From the NCBI GenBank assembly GCA_016926595.1, contig JAFGOG010000630.1:1-30365 (forward strand): 30,365 nt of DNA, given 5' to 3'. This stretch comes from Anaerolineae bacterium. GTDB taxonomy: Bacteria; Chloroflexota; Anaerolineae; JAAYZQ01. Under the pieces are notes generated by a model. The model was not told where the DNA came from and ran no database searches. It worked only from the letters and a program-made list of their open reading frames with translations. Position 1 is the stretch's first letter; each line of letters begins with the position of its first letter. The translations under genes were made by a program, and so were the position numbers. Positions 22,106 to 30,365 of the stretch are shown piece after piece.

Positions 22106-23353
22106 TCAGCGCACCGCGGCGGTAGAGAACACCGCGGCGGTAGAGAGCGCCGACGGCAGGATGTAGCGGGTGGTCAGATCGTCCACCGGGTCGCGGCCCA
22201 CATAGCTGCCGCCGGTGAACACGACCACCAGGGCCAGGTCGGGAAAGACGGTGACCCGCTGTCCACCCCAGCCTTCCTTACAATAGGCGCGGATGGACTC
22301 TGCGCCCACCCGGTATTGCTTGAGATGCCACTGGTAGCCATATTGATCCCCGACCTCGCCACCCGGCATGTCGAGGTGGCCTTGCGTGGATTCCTGAACC
22401 CATTCCTTTGAGATCACCTGCTGGCCCCGCCACGTGCCGCCGTCCAGGTACAGCTCGCCGAATTTGGCCACGTCGCGGGGGCGCAGTTGGAGATTGCCCG
22501 AAGCGTGGACCACGTTAACGTTGATAAAATCCCACTGGTAGCGGGTAATGCCCAGCGGGACGAACAGGTGTTCGTCGGCAAAGGCGTCCATACGCTGCCC
22601 GCTCACCTTTTTGATCACCTCGCCCAGCAGGTTGACGTCGCCGCCGCTGTAATAGTAGATCGTGCCCGGCTCGTGGATCAGCGGCCGGGAGAGGATGTAC
22701 TCGACCGGGTCCGGCTCGCTGAACAGCCGGATCAGGTCGTTGCGGCTGTCGCCATAGCCGACCTGTCCCTCGTTCCATTGCAGGCCAGAGGACATGGTCA
22801 GCAGGTGGCGCAGGGTGATCCGGGTTTTTTCCTCATCGAACAGGTGGGCGTACTCGGGCAAAAAACCAGCCAGCGGCTCATCGACGCTGGCGATCAGGCC
22901 ACGGTCGATGGCGATGCCGACCAGGGCCGAGGTGACGGCCTTGGTGATCGAGGCCAGGTTGTGGAGCGTGTCGGCGTCGTGGGCCACCCGCCGGCCTTGG
23001 TAATCGCGCGCGGGGTCATAGCTGAACGCGTACCCTTCCAGGTAGGTTTCAAAGACCAGGCGACCATCCTTGACGATGACGACGCCGTGCACGTCCCGGT
23101 AGGTTTGGTCCTCCATGCGATCCATCATCTCGAGCAGCGGCGCTTGGTCCATGCCCACATCCTCCAGGCTGGCGGTGAGCCAGCCGTCGCCGGTCTGCGG
23201 AGGGGTCTGGTATTGGTAGCCTGGGCTGCAGGCGGCAGCCAGGGCGCAAAGCAGCAGACACACCAACATCTTGCCCAGGCCACCGGCAGCCTGGTTTTGG
23301 CGCACCTCGCCAGAGGACGATGTGCCAGAGTTTACAGGCGATTCTTTTCTCAT
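22106..23353 (-). CDS. Lipoprotein serine hydrolase (class C beta-lactamase-like)
   Basis: A 415-residue protein of the beta-lactamase/DD-peptidase (AmpC, EstB-like) fold. The ATG at 23353 has GAAAGG upstream. A membrane segment (residues 27-41) ends in LAAAC, so Cys42 is a likely lipid anchor. The nucleophile motif is SITK at 135-138, the second motif YSG at 235-237 (usual Y-S/A-N), and a C-terminal GWGGQR replaces the KTG triad as in esterase-like members. It acts outside the membrane; substrate unknown, and it need not confer resistance. It lies 100 bases after the ANT(6)-like gene on the same strand. Confidence 0.88.
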   Translation of the reverse strand: MRKESPVNSGTSSSGEVRQNQAAGGLGKMLVCLLLCALAAACSPGYQYQTPPQTGDGWLTASLEDVGMDQAPLLEMMDRMEDQTYRDVHGVVIVKDGRLVFETYLEGYAFSYDPARDYQGRRVAHDADTLHNLASITKAVTSALVGIAIDRGLIASVDEPLAGFLPEYAHLFDEEKTRITLRHLLTMSSGLQWNEGQVGYGDSRNDLIRLFSEPDPVEYILSRPLIHEPGTIYYYSGGDVNLLGEVIKKVSGQRMDAFADEHLFVPLGITRYQWDFINVNVVHASGNLQLRPRDVAKFGELYLDGGTWRGQQVISKEWVQESTQGHLDMPGGEVGDQYGYQWHLKQYRVGAESIRAYCKEGWGGQRVTVFPDLALVVVFTGGSYVGRDPVDDLTTRYILPSALSTAAVFSTAAVR

Positions 23354-23454
23354 GGTCAACGACCTTTCTAGTTGCCTGGCGTTTGGCGTCTTGGCGCGAG
23401 ACCTTTCTCGCTGAACACGTGACTGACCAATCCAGGCTTGCGCCCAGACACAAG

Positions 23455-24324
23455 TCAATCTATCACGGTCGCATCCCCAGGCAGCGAACGCACGTGCCGC
23501 AAATGAGCGCTCACCCGCCGGTCATCGCCGTGCGGATAGACAAAGCCGAGATGGCTGGCGACGGCGACGGCCGTCGTCCTAAACAGGTCCCCTAGGGTGA
23601 ACAGCGCTTCCCAGGTCTGATCATAGCTGGCACCGGCGTAGATCTTTTGAAGCATCTCCCACAACTCGGGTTCGAGGAAGCGATCGAGGTACTTGGCGTA
23701 GGCACCTGGATTGCCCTGGAACCCGGTGCGCACACCCACGTACCAGGCCAGCATGTTCATGAGTTGCGGGCGGATGACCTGGTCGAGCATATGGTGGGCA
23801 TAGACGATCTGCCGCCGCCAGAGCCCCTTGGCCACGTAAGGACAGACCCACCAGAATTCGTTGCAGCAGTCGGCAAAGGCTTTGGCGGTGGGCGGGCGCG
23901 GCAAATAGTCGCGCTCGCTGGGCGGCGGGAAGGGCGCGATGAGGCCATCCTTGTCGAGCAGGAGCAGGCTCAGGCTGTCCCTGGGGAGGTCGTCGAGCCG
24001 GGCGACGGGGAAGAGGCCCAGGTCGATGCGGTTGCCGTCGGTGAACTGCATCAGATAGGCGAAACTGCTGTCGTTGCCGGGTGGCGGGTCCTGCATGTCG
24101 TCCGGCATCTGCATGATCATCATCTCGCCAAAGCGTCTGTTCCAATCGGGATCCTCCCGAAAGGAGGCGACCTCGGTGACGATGTAAACGATGTCAAAGT
24201 CCTGAAAGATGTCGCGGGGCGCGTCCGGGTTGGCGCGCGAGCCGTTCATGATCACGGCGCGGATCCGGTCGTCATCTCGGGCGGTGCTGATGATGAGGTC
24301 GAGCATTTCCTGTTCGCTGCGCAT
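23455..24324 (-). CDS. ANT(6)-like aminoglycoside 6-adenylyltransferase family protein
   Basis: A 289-residue protein with the family core: MNGSRANPDAPRDIFQDFDIVYIV (residues 26-49), in which G-S and D-x-D form the nucleotidyltransferase metal site, and FWWVCPYVAKGLWRRQIVYAHHML and a C-terminal helical domain with NMLAWYVGVRTG. ANT(6)/AadE enzymes adenylate streptomycin; chromosomal homologs in environmental bacteria often have untested substrates. No mobile element is near. GAGAAAG lies upstream. Confidence 0.92.
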   Translation of the reverse strand: MRSEQEMLDLIISTARDDDRIRAVIMNGSRANPDAPRDIFQDFDIVYIVTEVASFREDPDWNRRFGEMMIMQMPDDMQDPPPGNDSSFAYLMQFTDGNRIDLGLFPVARLDDLPRDSLSLLLLDKDGLIAPFPPPSERDYLPRPPTAKAFADCCNEFWWVCPYVAKGLWRRQIVYAHHMLDQVIRPQLMNMLAWYVGVRTGFQGNPGAYAKYLDRFLEPELWEMLQKIYAGASYDQTWEALFTLGDLFRTTAVAVASHLGFVYPHGDDRRVSAHLRHVRSLPGDATVID

Positions 24325-24381
24325 AGCTCTTTCTCCTGAAACGCGATTTTACCACAGGCCAGGGAACGACAGGTAGCGATC

Positions 24382-24414
24382 CCGGTTCCGGTAATTGTTT
24401 TAACCGGTTTTTTT
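24382..24414 (+). terminator. Terminator-like hairpin with no plus-strand gene before it
   Basis: CCGGTT (24382-24387) can pair with AACCGG (24402-24407), followed by seven T, one C and more T on the plus strand. No plus-strand gene ends here; an antisense transcript, or chance, could explain it. Confidence 0.3.
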
Positions 24415-24462
24415 CTTTTTTGCGGATACCTATCGGGTCCCGGCTGAGGGCGGCGGGGGAAA

Positions 24463-24810
24463 TCAAAGAACCAAGGCCAGGCTGAGCAAGGCGAGCACGA
24501 ACAACACGGCAAACATGCCGACCATCGGCCATTCGCGCCGTTGGGCAAAGTAGCCAGGGCTGACGACAATCGTGTAGAGCAGCATCCCCAGCGCGACCAG
24601 AAAAGCCGGGCGGCCCCAAGAGGCGCCGGTGAGCAGCCCCAACCCGGCGGCGATCAGGGTGGCCGCGGTGAGGAACTCACCGGCCAGGTGAAAGGAGATG
24701 CGGAACGGCTCGGTTGCGATCTCGGGCACGCGCCTGGTAGCCAGGGAAAACCCCCACTGCCCGATCATGCCGATGCCGACAAGGATGGCATAGAAAGAAG
24801 CAAATATCAT
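24463..24810 (-). CDS. Small four-helix membrane protein, unknown function
   Basis: A 115-residue protein with four hydrophobic segments (about residues 3-22, 43-60, 67-86 and 95-115) and short loops such as RRVPEIATEPFR and FAQRREWP. AAAGGA precedes the ATG. I do not recognise a named family. It stands alone on the minus strand between the KAP NTPase gene and the ANT(6)-like gene. Confidence 0.75.
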   Translation of the reverse strand: MIFASFYAILVGIGMIGQWGFSLATRRVPEIATEPFRISFHLAGEFLTAATLIAAGLGLLTGASWGRPAFLVALGMLLYTIVVSPGYFAQRREWPMVGMFAVLFVLALLSLALVL

Positions 24811-24940
24811 CGTGAATCCTTTCTTTCAGAATAGAACGGCAAGCTAGTTTCTGGTGCAAGATGCTCTTGGATGGAGCCGCGCCCGAACAAGTTCGGGGAT
24901 CCGATATGGTGTTGTCGATCAGCCAAGTTTTGACAGAGCA

Positions 24941-27058
24941 CTAGGGCGTTTTGCCCGTTTGGGCCAACGGCAGCGGCAGCGGATTCTCGACCAAAAAGTT
25001 GTCGGCCAGTTGGGCCAGGCGGCGGATCTCCTCCGGGCGGGGCATCTGGGCGAGAAGGTCGTCGGGCGGGCGCGGCGACAGTTCCGACCACGCGTCTGCA
25101 GACGTCTGCGGCCAACCTTCCCCCTCCGGCGCGCGGGTCGCCTGGTTTAGGACGGCCTGCATAAAGGCCGGCCAGCGCATGGTCATCCCCAGCCAGCCGA
25201 TCACCTGCCGCTGCCACTCCGGCCGGTCGGTGCGTTCGCCCAGCCGGGTGGACAGGATCTTGACATAGCGATAGGTGTTGAGCAGGCGCTTGATGCGGCG
25301 CGGGTTGCTCTCCAGGTGGCGGAGGGCAAAGCCGGCCAGCGCGGCCCGTTCGACGGCGGTGTCCTTGAGCGCCAGCGGCTTGACCGGGTCGTCGGGCACG
25401 TGCAGCGGGCCACGGCCAAATTCGGGCCCGAGTTCGGGCGCGAGTTCGGGCGCGGCGGCCTGCGGCGTGGACACGGCTGGTTCTCCACCCGGCTCTGCCG
25501 CCTCCTCGACCTGCATCAAGCTGTCCAGGTAGTTCGCTACCTGCTGTGACCCGGCGACGGGCACGCGGATGGGCACCTGGATGATTTTTTCCAGGTACTC
25601 GCGGGCCAGGTCGGGGTTGCGCACCTGTTGGTAGTGCAAGTGGATGGCCTCGGCGACGACGCGGGTGTCCACGGCCATCAAGACGATAAAGATCTCTTCG
25701 GCCAAAAACAGCTTGATCGCCTCCAGGATGTCGACGATCCGTTCCAGCGGGCAGCGGTCCAGTTCGTCGATGAACACCACGATCTTGAGTTTCTTTTTCC
25801 TGGCCTGTCCCAGGGTCTGCCCCTGGGTGGGCGCCTGTTCCTCCTGGTCCAGGGCGAAATAGTCCTGGATCGTCTGGCGCATCTCTTCCTGGATGTCGTG
25901 CATCACGCCGTCCACCTCGGACGTGTCCAGCTTGTCAACCAGGGCGCGGATGATGTCGGTGAGCGGCGTCTGCCGGTACAGGACCAGCGTGGAGCTGCCC
26001 AGGGCGACCAGCCAGGCCAAAACCTTGGCCACGACCTCTTGTTCTTGCGCCCAGGCCCACCACGAGTCAAAGAACATGGAGAGCATAGCCAGAGCCACCG
26101 GGATGAGCCCGAGCAAGGCCGCGCCCAGGAGCCGCCATCCACGGCGGCGGATCCAGTAGAGCGGGCGCTGCCACCAGGCGATCTCCTGGTCCAACCGGCG
26201 CGAGACCTGTTGGACCAGGCCAGCCCACAGCTTGGCCGCATCGGTGTAGGCCCAGGCGTTGTACTCCAGGCAGCTGATCTTGGGCACCGTGCGGTCGCGC
26301 GACCTGGCCCGATCCCAGCGCTGCAGGTGGTTTTTGACCAGGCCCAGCAGCGTGGATTTGCCCGACCCCCACGCGCCGTAGACGCCGATCACCACCGGCG
26401 GGATGGTCTCGGGCTTGATGATCATTTCGGCCAGGGCCTGCGCGTACAGCTCAAAGCCCAGGCGATCGCGGTCGGCGGCGGCGTCGGAAAAGGCCATGCC
26501 GGCGGCAAAGGCGAACATGCCGGCGGTGATGGTCACGTCCTCGGGGGTCCGGGCCAGGATGTCGCGCACCTGGTCCAGCGGCAGGCCCATGTCGACCAGC
26601 CACTGGCAGGCCACACCCTGCTCGTCCGCCAGCAGCCCGCGCAAGAGGTAGCGGGTGCGGACGACGGTGTTTTGTGCGCGGGCCAGGCCGGCGGCGGTAT
26701 CCCAGGCCAGCCCGGCATCGGGGGCATAAACCAGGTCGTTGGGATCCACCCTGGCCAGCTCATCGGGGCCGACCGGATCGGGCAGCGGCCGTGACCAGTT
26801 CTGACGTCCGGCCAACCCGTACCACAGGCGGGCACGGTCGATGCCAAAGGCCTGGAGCAAGGCCTGGGTGGGGTGATCGGCCAACTCGTTGAGGGCAAAG
26901 AGCAGCAGGCCGCTGGTGACCTGCTGCTGGCCTACCTGCTCGCGCAGCGCTTCGGTCAGCTGCAGCGCCCGGCGCGTCGCCTCGGACGGAGAAGGGGGCG
27001 GCGGCGCTTGCGCTTGAGAAAAATCGCCTCCTTTGATCGCACTCGAACGCATCTCCAT
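24941..27058 (-). CDS. Clp_N-like/KAP-family P-loop NTPase
   Basis: A 705-residue protein. Residues 27-80 and 113-170 resemble a double Clp N-terminal repeat (TRRALQLTEALREQ...TSGLLLFALNEL and DTAAGLARAQ...TRYLLRGLLADE). Residues 190-600 are a KAP NTPase: Walker A GAWGSGKST (228-236), two membrane segments (310-330, 343-361) inserted as in KAP proteins, Walker B KIVVFIDELDRC (425-436), and NPRRIKRLLN (585-594). A Pro/Glu-rich linker (520-560) is encoded by 12-bp repeats. AAGGAGGT precedes the ATG. It is the last gene of a STAND-unknown-KAP set. KAP NTPases occur in phage exclusion and signalling; the role here is not known. Confidence 0.9.
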   Translation of the reverse strand: MEMRSSAIKGGDFSQAQAPPPPSPSEATRRALQLTEALREQVGQQQVTSGLLLFALNELADHPTQALLQAFGIDRARLWYGLAGRQNWSRPLPDPVGPDELARVDPNDLVYAPDAGLAWDTAAGLARAQNTVVRTRYLLRGLLADEQGVACQWLVDMGLPLDQVRDILARTPEDVTITAGMFAFAAGMAFSDAAADRDRLGFELYAQALAEMIIKPETIPPVVIGVYGAWGSGKSTLLGLVKNHLQRWDRARSRDRTVPKISCLEYNAWAYTDAAKLWAGLVQQVSRRLDQEIAWWQRPLYWIRRRGWRLLGAALLGLIPVALAMLSMFFDSWWAWAQEQEVVAKVLAWLVALGSSTLVLYRQTPLTDIIRALVDKLDTSEVDGVMHDIQEEMRQTIQDYFALDQEEQAPTQGQTLGQARKKKLKIVVFIDELDRCPLERIVDILEAIKLFLAEEIFIVLMAVDTRVVAEAIHLHYQQVRNPDLAREYLEKIIQVPIRVPVAGSQQVANYLDSLMQVEEAAEPGGEPAVSTPQAAAPELAPELGPEFGRGPLHVPDDPVKPLALKDTAVERAALAGFALRHLESNPRRIKRLLNTYRYVKILSTRLGERTDRPEWQRQVIGWLGMTMRWPAFMQAVLNQATRAPEGEGWPQTSADAWSELSPRPPDDLLAQMPRPEEIRRLAQLADNFLVENPLPLPLAQTGKTP
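25419..25454. repeat. Three 12-bp tandem repeats inside the KAP gene
   Basis: Units at 25419-25430, 25431-25442 and 25443-25454, close to AGTTCGGGCGCG, code for a P-E-L/F-A/G linker. The period is a multiple of three, so unit number can vary without breaking the frame. Confidence 0.7.
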
Positions 27059-27086
27059 TTGGACCTCCTTACCTGCGTCGTGCCCA

Positions 27087-27130
27087 GGTGGTTGGGTGGT
27101 TAGGTGGTTGTTGGGCCGTTGGGTCGTTGG
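27087..27130. repeat. Low-complexity GGTTGGGT-type repeats
   Basis: Degenerate 7-8 base units (GGTGGTTG, GGTGGTTA, GGTGGTTG, TTGGGCCG, TTGGGTCG) fill the gap between the 205-residue gene and the KAP gene. Confidence 0.5.
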
Positions 27131-27154
27131 CGGCGACAGGCCACACTGGTGACC

Positions 27155-27772
27155 TCACAGCAATCTCCACTTGTCGTATTTCAGACTGAACTGGTTGTTT
27201 GCCTGTTGGCCGGTCACGCGCACGCGCCAATGACCGTCATGTGCTGCCGACGATCTGAGGGTGATGGGTGCGCCGGGATCGGCCGATCCGTATGCGTGCA
27301 CGAGTTCCTGGCCATGGGGCTCGATCTCGTACAGGTTCACACCGACCTGGCCCAGGCTCGCCTCGCATTCGACTTCAGTGCTGCCCGAGTTGTCGTAATC
27401 GACCCGGGTCGTCTTGCCCTGCTCCAGGAGTGGGTCGATGACGTAGGTGATGCGATAGGGCGGCGGCGTCTTGATGCTCAAGCGCGAAATGCCAATGTTC
27501 ACATCGTCCCAATACACCTGGGGAGCGGGTTGATCGGCCAGGGTCAACGCAAGATCCGCGGCCTCATCTCGCGCCTCGACCGGGGTCACCGTGATCTCGA
27601 TCTTGAACCGGCCTTCCTCATACTGCTGCAGCAGGTTGGCGATGGCTTCCTTGGTGGTCGCGGTGAGGTAGACCCAAAACGTGTTGTGTTGATCGTCCTC
27701 CAAAACCCCTACCGCCTGCCAAAGCCGCTTGACCGGAGAAAACTGAATGTGCTGTGTTTTTTGTGCTCTCAT
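27155..27772 (-). CDS. Unrecognised 205-residue protein between STAND and KAP genes
   Basis: The ATG at 27772 follows AAGGAC and lies 19 bases after the STAND gene stop; a longer frame runs back into that gene and is unlikely. No signal peptide or membrane helix. The N-terminal half alternates helices and strands (VGVLEDDQHNTFWVYLTATT, then EAIANLLQQYEEGRFKIEITV); the second half is rich in beta-type stretches (YRITYVIDP, VGVNLYEIEP, WRVRVTG). I do not recognise a family. Tight linkage with the two NTPases suggests an adaptor or effector of the same system; this is inference. Confidence 0.8.
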   Translation of the reverse strand: MRAQKTQHIQFSPVKRLWQAVGVLEDDQHNTFWVYLTATTKEAIANLLQQYEEGRFKIEITVTPVEARDEAADLALTLADQPAPQVYWDDVNIGISRLSIKTPPPYRITYVIDPLLEQGKTTRVDYDNSGSTEVECEASLGQVGVNLYEIEPHGQELVHAYGSADPGAPITLRSSAAHDGHWRVRVTGQQANNQFSLKYDKWRLL

Positions 27773-27791
27773 GGTCTTGTCCTTTCTCGAA

Positions 27792-30083
27792 TCACTTGCC
27801 GGGCTGTGGATAGGTGACGCAACGAAAGCCGGTGTCTTTGCCAAAACGAAAAGGGTCCGCCTCGAGCCGATACGCAATCTGATCGGGCTCCAATTTCACA
27901 CCACCCCCCTTCAAGACCAACCCCACTGGGGGATCGTGCTGCAGATCTGTCCATTCGCCCTGGTCTGCTGCGTAAGCCGAACGGGTCCACTCCCAAATCC
28001 CCTGTAATACAATGTCCTCGCCAGAACGAACAGCCCGCTCCCACTCCTTTTCCCTTGGCAAGTCCCGGCCAACCCAGGAGCAAAACTGAGCAGCCTGGTA
28101 AGCCGTCACGTTAGCGACGGCCACGTGGTCATACGCTTCTCCCTCATAGGTCGACGGCGCGGCGTTGGGCGGCGAACAGGCGCCGGCCTCCACACATTTG
28201 AGATACCGTTGGTTGGTTACCGGCAGCCGCTCGATGGCAAAGGCGGCGACGTCATAGATCCCTTCCGGCAGGAACTCGTCGGTCGCCAACACGCCCAATC
28301 CCAGGCGCACCGAGTCAGCGGCAAAGGGAACGGTCTCGCCCAAAGCGATGGCCTGACGGCGCAGCCAGGCCTGTAGAACCGGCTTTTGGGCCAACAGGAC
28401 GACGACCACGAGCGCCAACACCAGCAGTGCGGCGACGGCCCTGTTCCAGTTTCGCTGCACGCGGGCGCGGGCCGATGCCTCTCGCTCCCGCAGAGCCAGG
28501 CTTTCCCGGACGAACGCGCGCTCGCCGTCGTTCAGGTCGTCCCGCCGTCCCTCGAGCCAGCCCTCGGCCTCGGCCAGCAGCGCGCCGCGCAGCAGCGCAC
28601 CTTGGTCCTCTCCGCTTTGCCGCCACCCCTGGATGGCCATCGCCAGCCGCTCGCGCCACAGCCCAAAGGCGCGGTCCTCGTCCAGCCAGCGACGAAACTG
28701 CCCCCAACTGCGGATCAACGCCTCGTGGGCCACCTCGACCACGGGGGCCTCGCCCTGCCCGGTCACCAGCAGCCGGGCTTCCTGGCCGGCGAGCGCCTGC
28801 ACCACGCTTTCCACCGCCGCGCGCGGCGTATGCCGGGTCACCAACTCGTCCAGCGTGGCCCGCCGGCGCGTGACCCCAGCATCCTGGCTATAGTGGGCCA
28901 GCCGGGTCAAGATGCGCCGCATCGCCTGCCCTTGACCGCGCCGCTCCAGTTCGGCATAGATGGCCTCGGCGCGTTGGGCAATCGCCCCCTCGACCTGGCC
29001 GATCGTCTCATACCCCGCGTGGGTCAGCACGCCGGCGGGCGTCTGGCGCGCCCACAGCTCTTTGAGCGCATATTCGAGCAGCGGCAGATGGCCCGGCTCG
29101 CCGACCACGTCGTCCAGGATGCGCTCCACCAGCCCTGGCTCGAACGTCCGCCCGGTGCGCCGGGCCGGCTGTTCGATCGCCGCACGCAGTTCATCTTCGT
29201 CCATGGGCAGCACGTTAACCAGCCCTGCATCCACCGCCTGCCCCAGGCTGCGGTCGGCCAGTACACGGCCATAAAAGTCAGCCCGCAAAGTGAGGATGGC
29301 CGCCATGCCTTTTTCCTGCGCACATGCCAGCAGCGCAGCCACAAACGCCTGGCGTGACGACTCGTCCTGGCACTCGGTGTACAACTCTTCGAATGGGTCG
29401 GCGACCAGGACGAGGTTCGATCGCCCGGGGCGTCTGGCCCGCAGCCGGCCGGCAAGATCCACCAGCAGTGTCGTTCCCTCGCCCAGGCTGTCGGCCAGTT
29501 TTCGCGTGTCCTCGATTTGGGCCATCTCACTGGCCTGTGGTTCCAACAGCGCGATCAACAGGCCGGCCAGGGAGCGCAGCGGGTCGGCGCCGGGGACAAA
29601 AAAGTGAAACTCCCAATCGGGCAGGGCGGCGACCAGCCCGGCGCGCACCAGCGACGACTTGCCGCAGCCCGAGGGGCCGACGACGGCGACAAAGGGGCAG
29701 GCGCGCACTTTATCGGCCAGGCGGGCCGCCATGTCCTCGCGGCCAAAGTAGAAGACAATGTCCTCTTCGGTAAAGGGCTCCAGGCCGCGATAAGGACAGG
29801 GCGCCTCGGGCAGCGGAGGCAGGCGTGCCCACAGGTCGGGGACCTGGCGTTGCAGGGCAACGATGTGGTGGGCGATCTGGGCGACGTCGTCAGAAGGCGC
29901 ATCGCCGGCCAGGGCCAGGTATTCACCCAGCTGGCCCTGGATGAGAACGCCCTGTTCCCCGATCATCCGCCGGGCGCGGGCTTTTTCCTCCGGCCGGTCC
30001 GAGGTGCGCAAAATGTCCTCGTATCCACGGATGATCTGGTAGGACTCGGCGATGCTTTTTTCTAGATCGTCTTTGCGAGCCAT
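27792..30083 (-). CDS. nSTAND1 NTPase with membrane helix and C-terminal FGE/sulfatase-modifying-factor-like domain
   Basis: A 763-residue protein. Residues 1-90 are a helical N-terminal module, perhaps an effector-associated domain. PYRGLEPFTEEDIVFYFGRE (97-116) opens a novel-STAND-1 NTPase with Walker A GPSGCGKSS (136-144), Walker B LVLVADPFEELY (224-235), LRADFYGR and EVAHEALIRSWGQFRRWL (450-467). A helix (548-566) is followed by an FGE-like/C-type-lectin-fold domain (606-757): LPVTNQRYLKCV, LPREKEWERAVR, IWEWTRSAY, KGGGV and GFRCV. The catalytic Cys of true FGE is missing (AYRL for CR), so the domain probably binds a ligand. The ATG at 30083 has GGGAG upstream; longer frames lack a site. 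First gene of the three-gene set. Confidence 0.92.
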   Translation of the reverse strand: MARKDDLEKSIAESYQIIRGYEDILRTSDRPEEKARARRMIGEQGVLIQGQLGEYLALAGDAPSDDVAQIAHHIVALQRQVPDLWARLPPLPEAPCPYRGLEPFTEEDIVFYFGREDMAARLADKVRACPFVAVVGPSGCGKSSLVRAGLVAALPDWEFHFFVPGADPLRSLAGLLIALLEPQASEMAQIEDTRKLADSLGEGTTLLVDLAGRLRARRPGRSNLVLVADPFEELYTECQDESSRQAFVAALLACAQEKGMAAILTLRADFYGRVLADRSLGQAVDAGLVNVLPMDEDELRAAIEQPARRTGRTFEPGLVERILDDVVGEPGHLPLLEYALKELWARQTPAGVLTHAGYETIGQVEGAIAQRAEAIYAELERRGQGQAMRRILTRLAHYSQDAGVTRRRATLDELVTRHTPRAAVESVVQALAGQEARLLVTGQGEAPVVEVAHEALIRSWGQFRRWLDEDRAFGLWRERLAMAIQGWRQSGEDQGALLRGALLAEAEGWLEGRRDDLNDGERAFVRESLALREREASARARVQRNWNRAVAALLVLALVVVVLLAQKPVLQAWLRRQAIALGETVPFAADSVRLGLGVLATDEFLPEGIYDVAAFAIERLPVTNQRYLKCVEAGACSPPNAAPSTYEGEAYDHVAVANVTAYQAAQFCSWVGRDLPREKEWERAVRSGEDIVLQGIWEWTRSAYAADQGEWTDLQHDPPVGLVLKGGGVKLEPDQIAYRLEADPFRFGKDTGFRCVTYPQPGK

Positions 30084-30219
30084 GGACTCACTCCCATGAC
30101 ACTTGAACTCCACGCGGCGCGACAGGGCTGCGGACGAGATAGGTTCGCTGCTCGAGCGCACGTTGGCGAAGCGGGTTCGGGCTCTCCGGCCGGTAGGACG
30201 AGGCAATGGTGATACACCT

Positions 30220-30248
30220 ATTATACCATTCTCTGGGGCTCTCGGCAA
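30220..30248 (-). promoter_or_regulatory. Promoter of the STAND-KAP operon
   Basis: On the minus strand TTGCCG (30248-30243), 17-bp spacer, exact TATAAT (30225-30220) with extended -10 TGG. Transcription starts near 30213, giving a 130-base leader. The rest of the window, to 30365, has no gene I can support. Confidence 0.8.
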
Positions 30249-30365
30249 AGCAAAGCCTAGTGAGCGTTACGCACTTGGGACAAGCTCCGAAAGAGCGGCG
30301 GCTGGCCAACCCAGGAGCTGTCCTCGCAAGATGCGAGCCAGGGGCATCGTGCTGATATCATAGCC

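Noticed and set aside
22106..24324. Mobile antibiotic-resistance cassette (beta-lactamase-like plus ANT(6)-like)
   Set aside because: No integrase, transposase, attC or direct repeats nearby, and base composition is like the neighbours; both families are common chromosomal genes.
25628..26794. 388-codon open frame on the plus strand
   Set aside because: It is antisense to the KAP NTPase gene, has no ribosome-binding site and encodes a His/Gln/Arg/Gly-rich shadow sequence.

Overview
The window is about 30 kb of GC-rich bacterial DNA with consensus-like sigma70 promoters (several TTG-start -35 boxes with 16-18 bp spacers and TATAAT), Shine-Dalgarno starts and dense operons. Gene content suggests a member of the Chloroflexota (Anaerolineae/Caldilineae-like): a large secreted cadherin-like protein ending in FMPVVFRNR, STAND and KAP NTPases, a GC-rich genome with short palindromic intergenic repeats, and a CooT/ECF nickel locus. 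The placement is inferred from gene style; no rRNA or other marker gene is present.

Layout. 1-2905: a three-gene ABC exporter operon (PLDc_N membrane peptide, ATPase, and a permease fused to a YhfC-type intramembrane protease domain). 3058-3786: a cold-shock operon on the minus strand (csp then an RRM protein) with a near-perfect promoter and an intrinsic terminator inside its leader. 4004-5678: ZIP metal transporter and an orphan ECF S component (minus), divergent from an SLC13/TrkA_C transporter (5841-7619). 7662-11262: a nickel/cobalt locus, cbiM, PDGLE protein, cbiQ, cbiO, cooT, an 81-residue protein with a His-rich tail, and a Fur-family regulator, under a promoter whose start region carries a TTGCAA dyad like the Nur operator.

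11273-15931: a selenium operon. A structured leader RNA ending in a strong intrinsic terminator precedes yedE, a TusA-like gene, yedF, a cysteine desulfurase/selenocysteine lyase-like gene and selD. selD itself carries an in-frame UGA at codon 17 and is almost certainly a selenoprotein, so the true gene starts at 14848, not downstream of the UGA. Selenium enters by YedE, is handled by the TusA/YedF/desulfurase proteins and is activated to selenophosphate by SelD.

16203-19128 (minus): DUF92 (VTE6-like) and VTE5-like kinases, a probable two-step isoprenoid alcohol salvage pair, and a GPH-type MFS symporter. 19238-21956 (plus): a secreted multidomain surface protein with a long structured leader. 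22106-24810 (minus): a lipoprotein serine hydrolase, an ANT(6)-like nucleotidyltransferase and a small membrane protein. 24941-30248 (minus): a three-gene NTPase system, nSTAND1-TM-FGE-like receptor, an unrecognised 205-residue protein and a Clp_N-KAP NTPase, transcribed from one clear promoter. This last locus and the selenium leader RNA are the best candidates for something undescribed.
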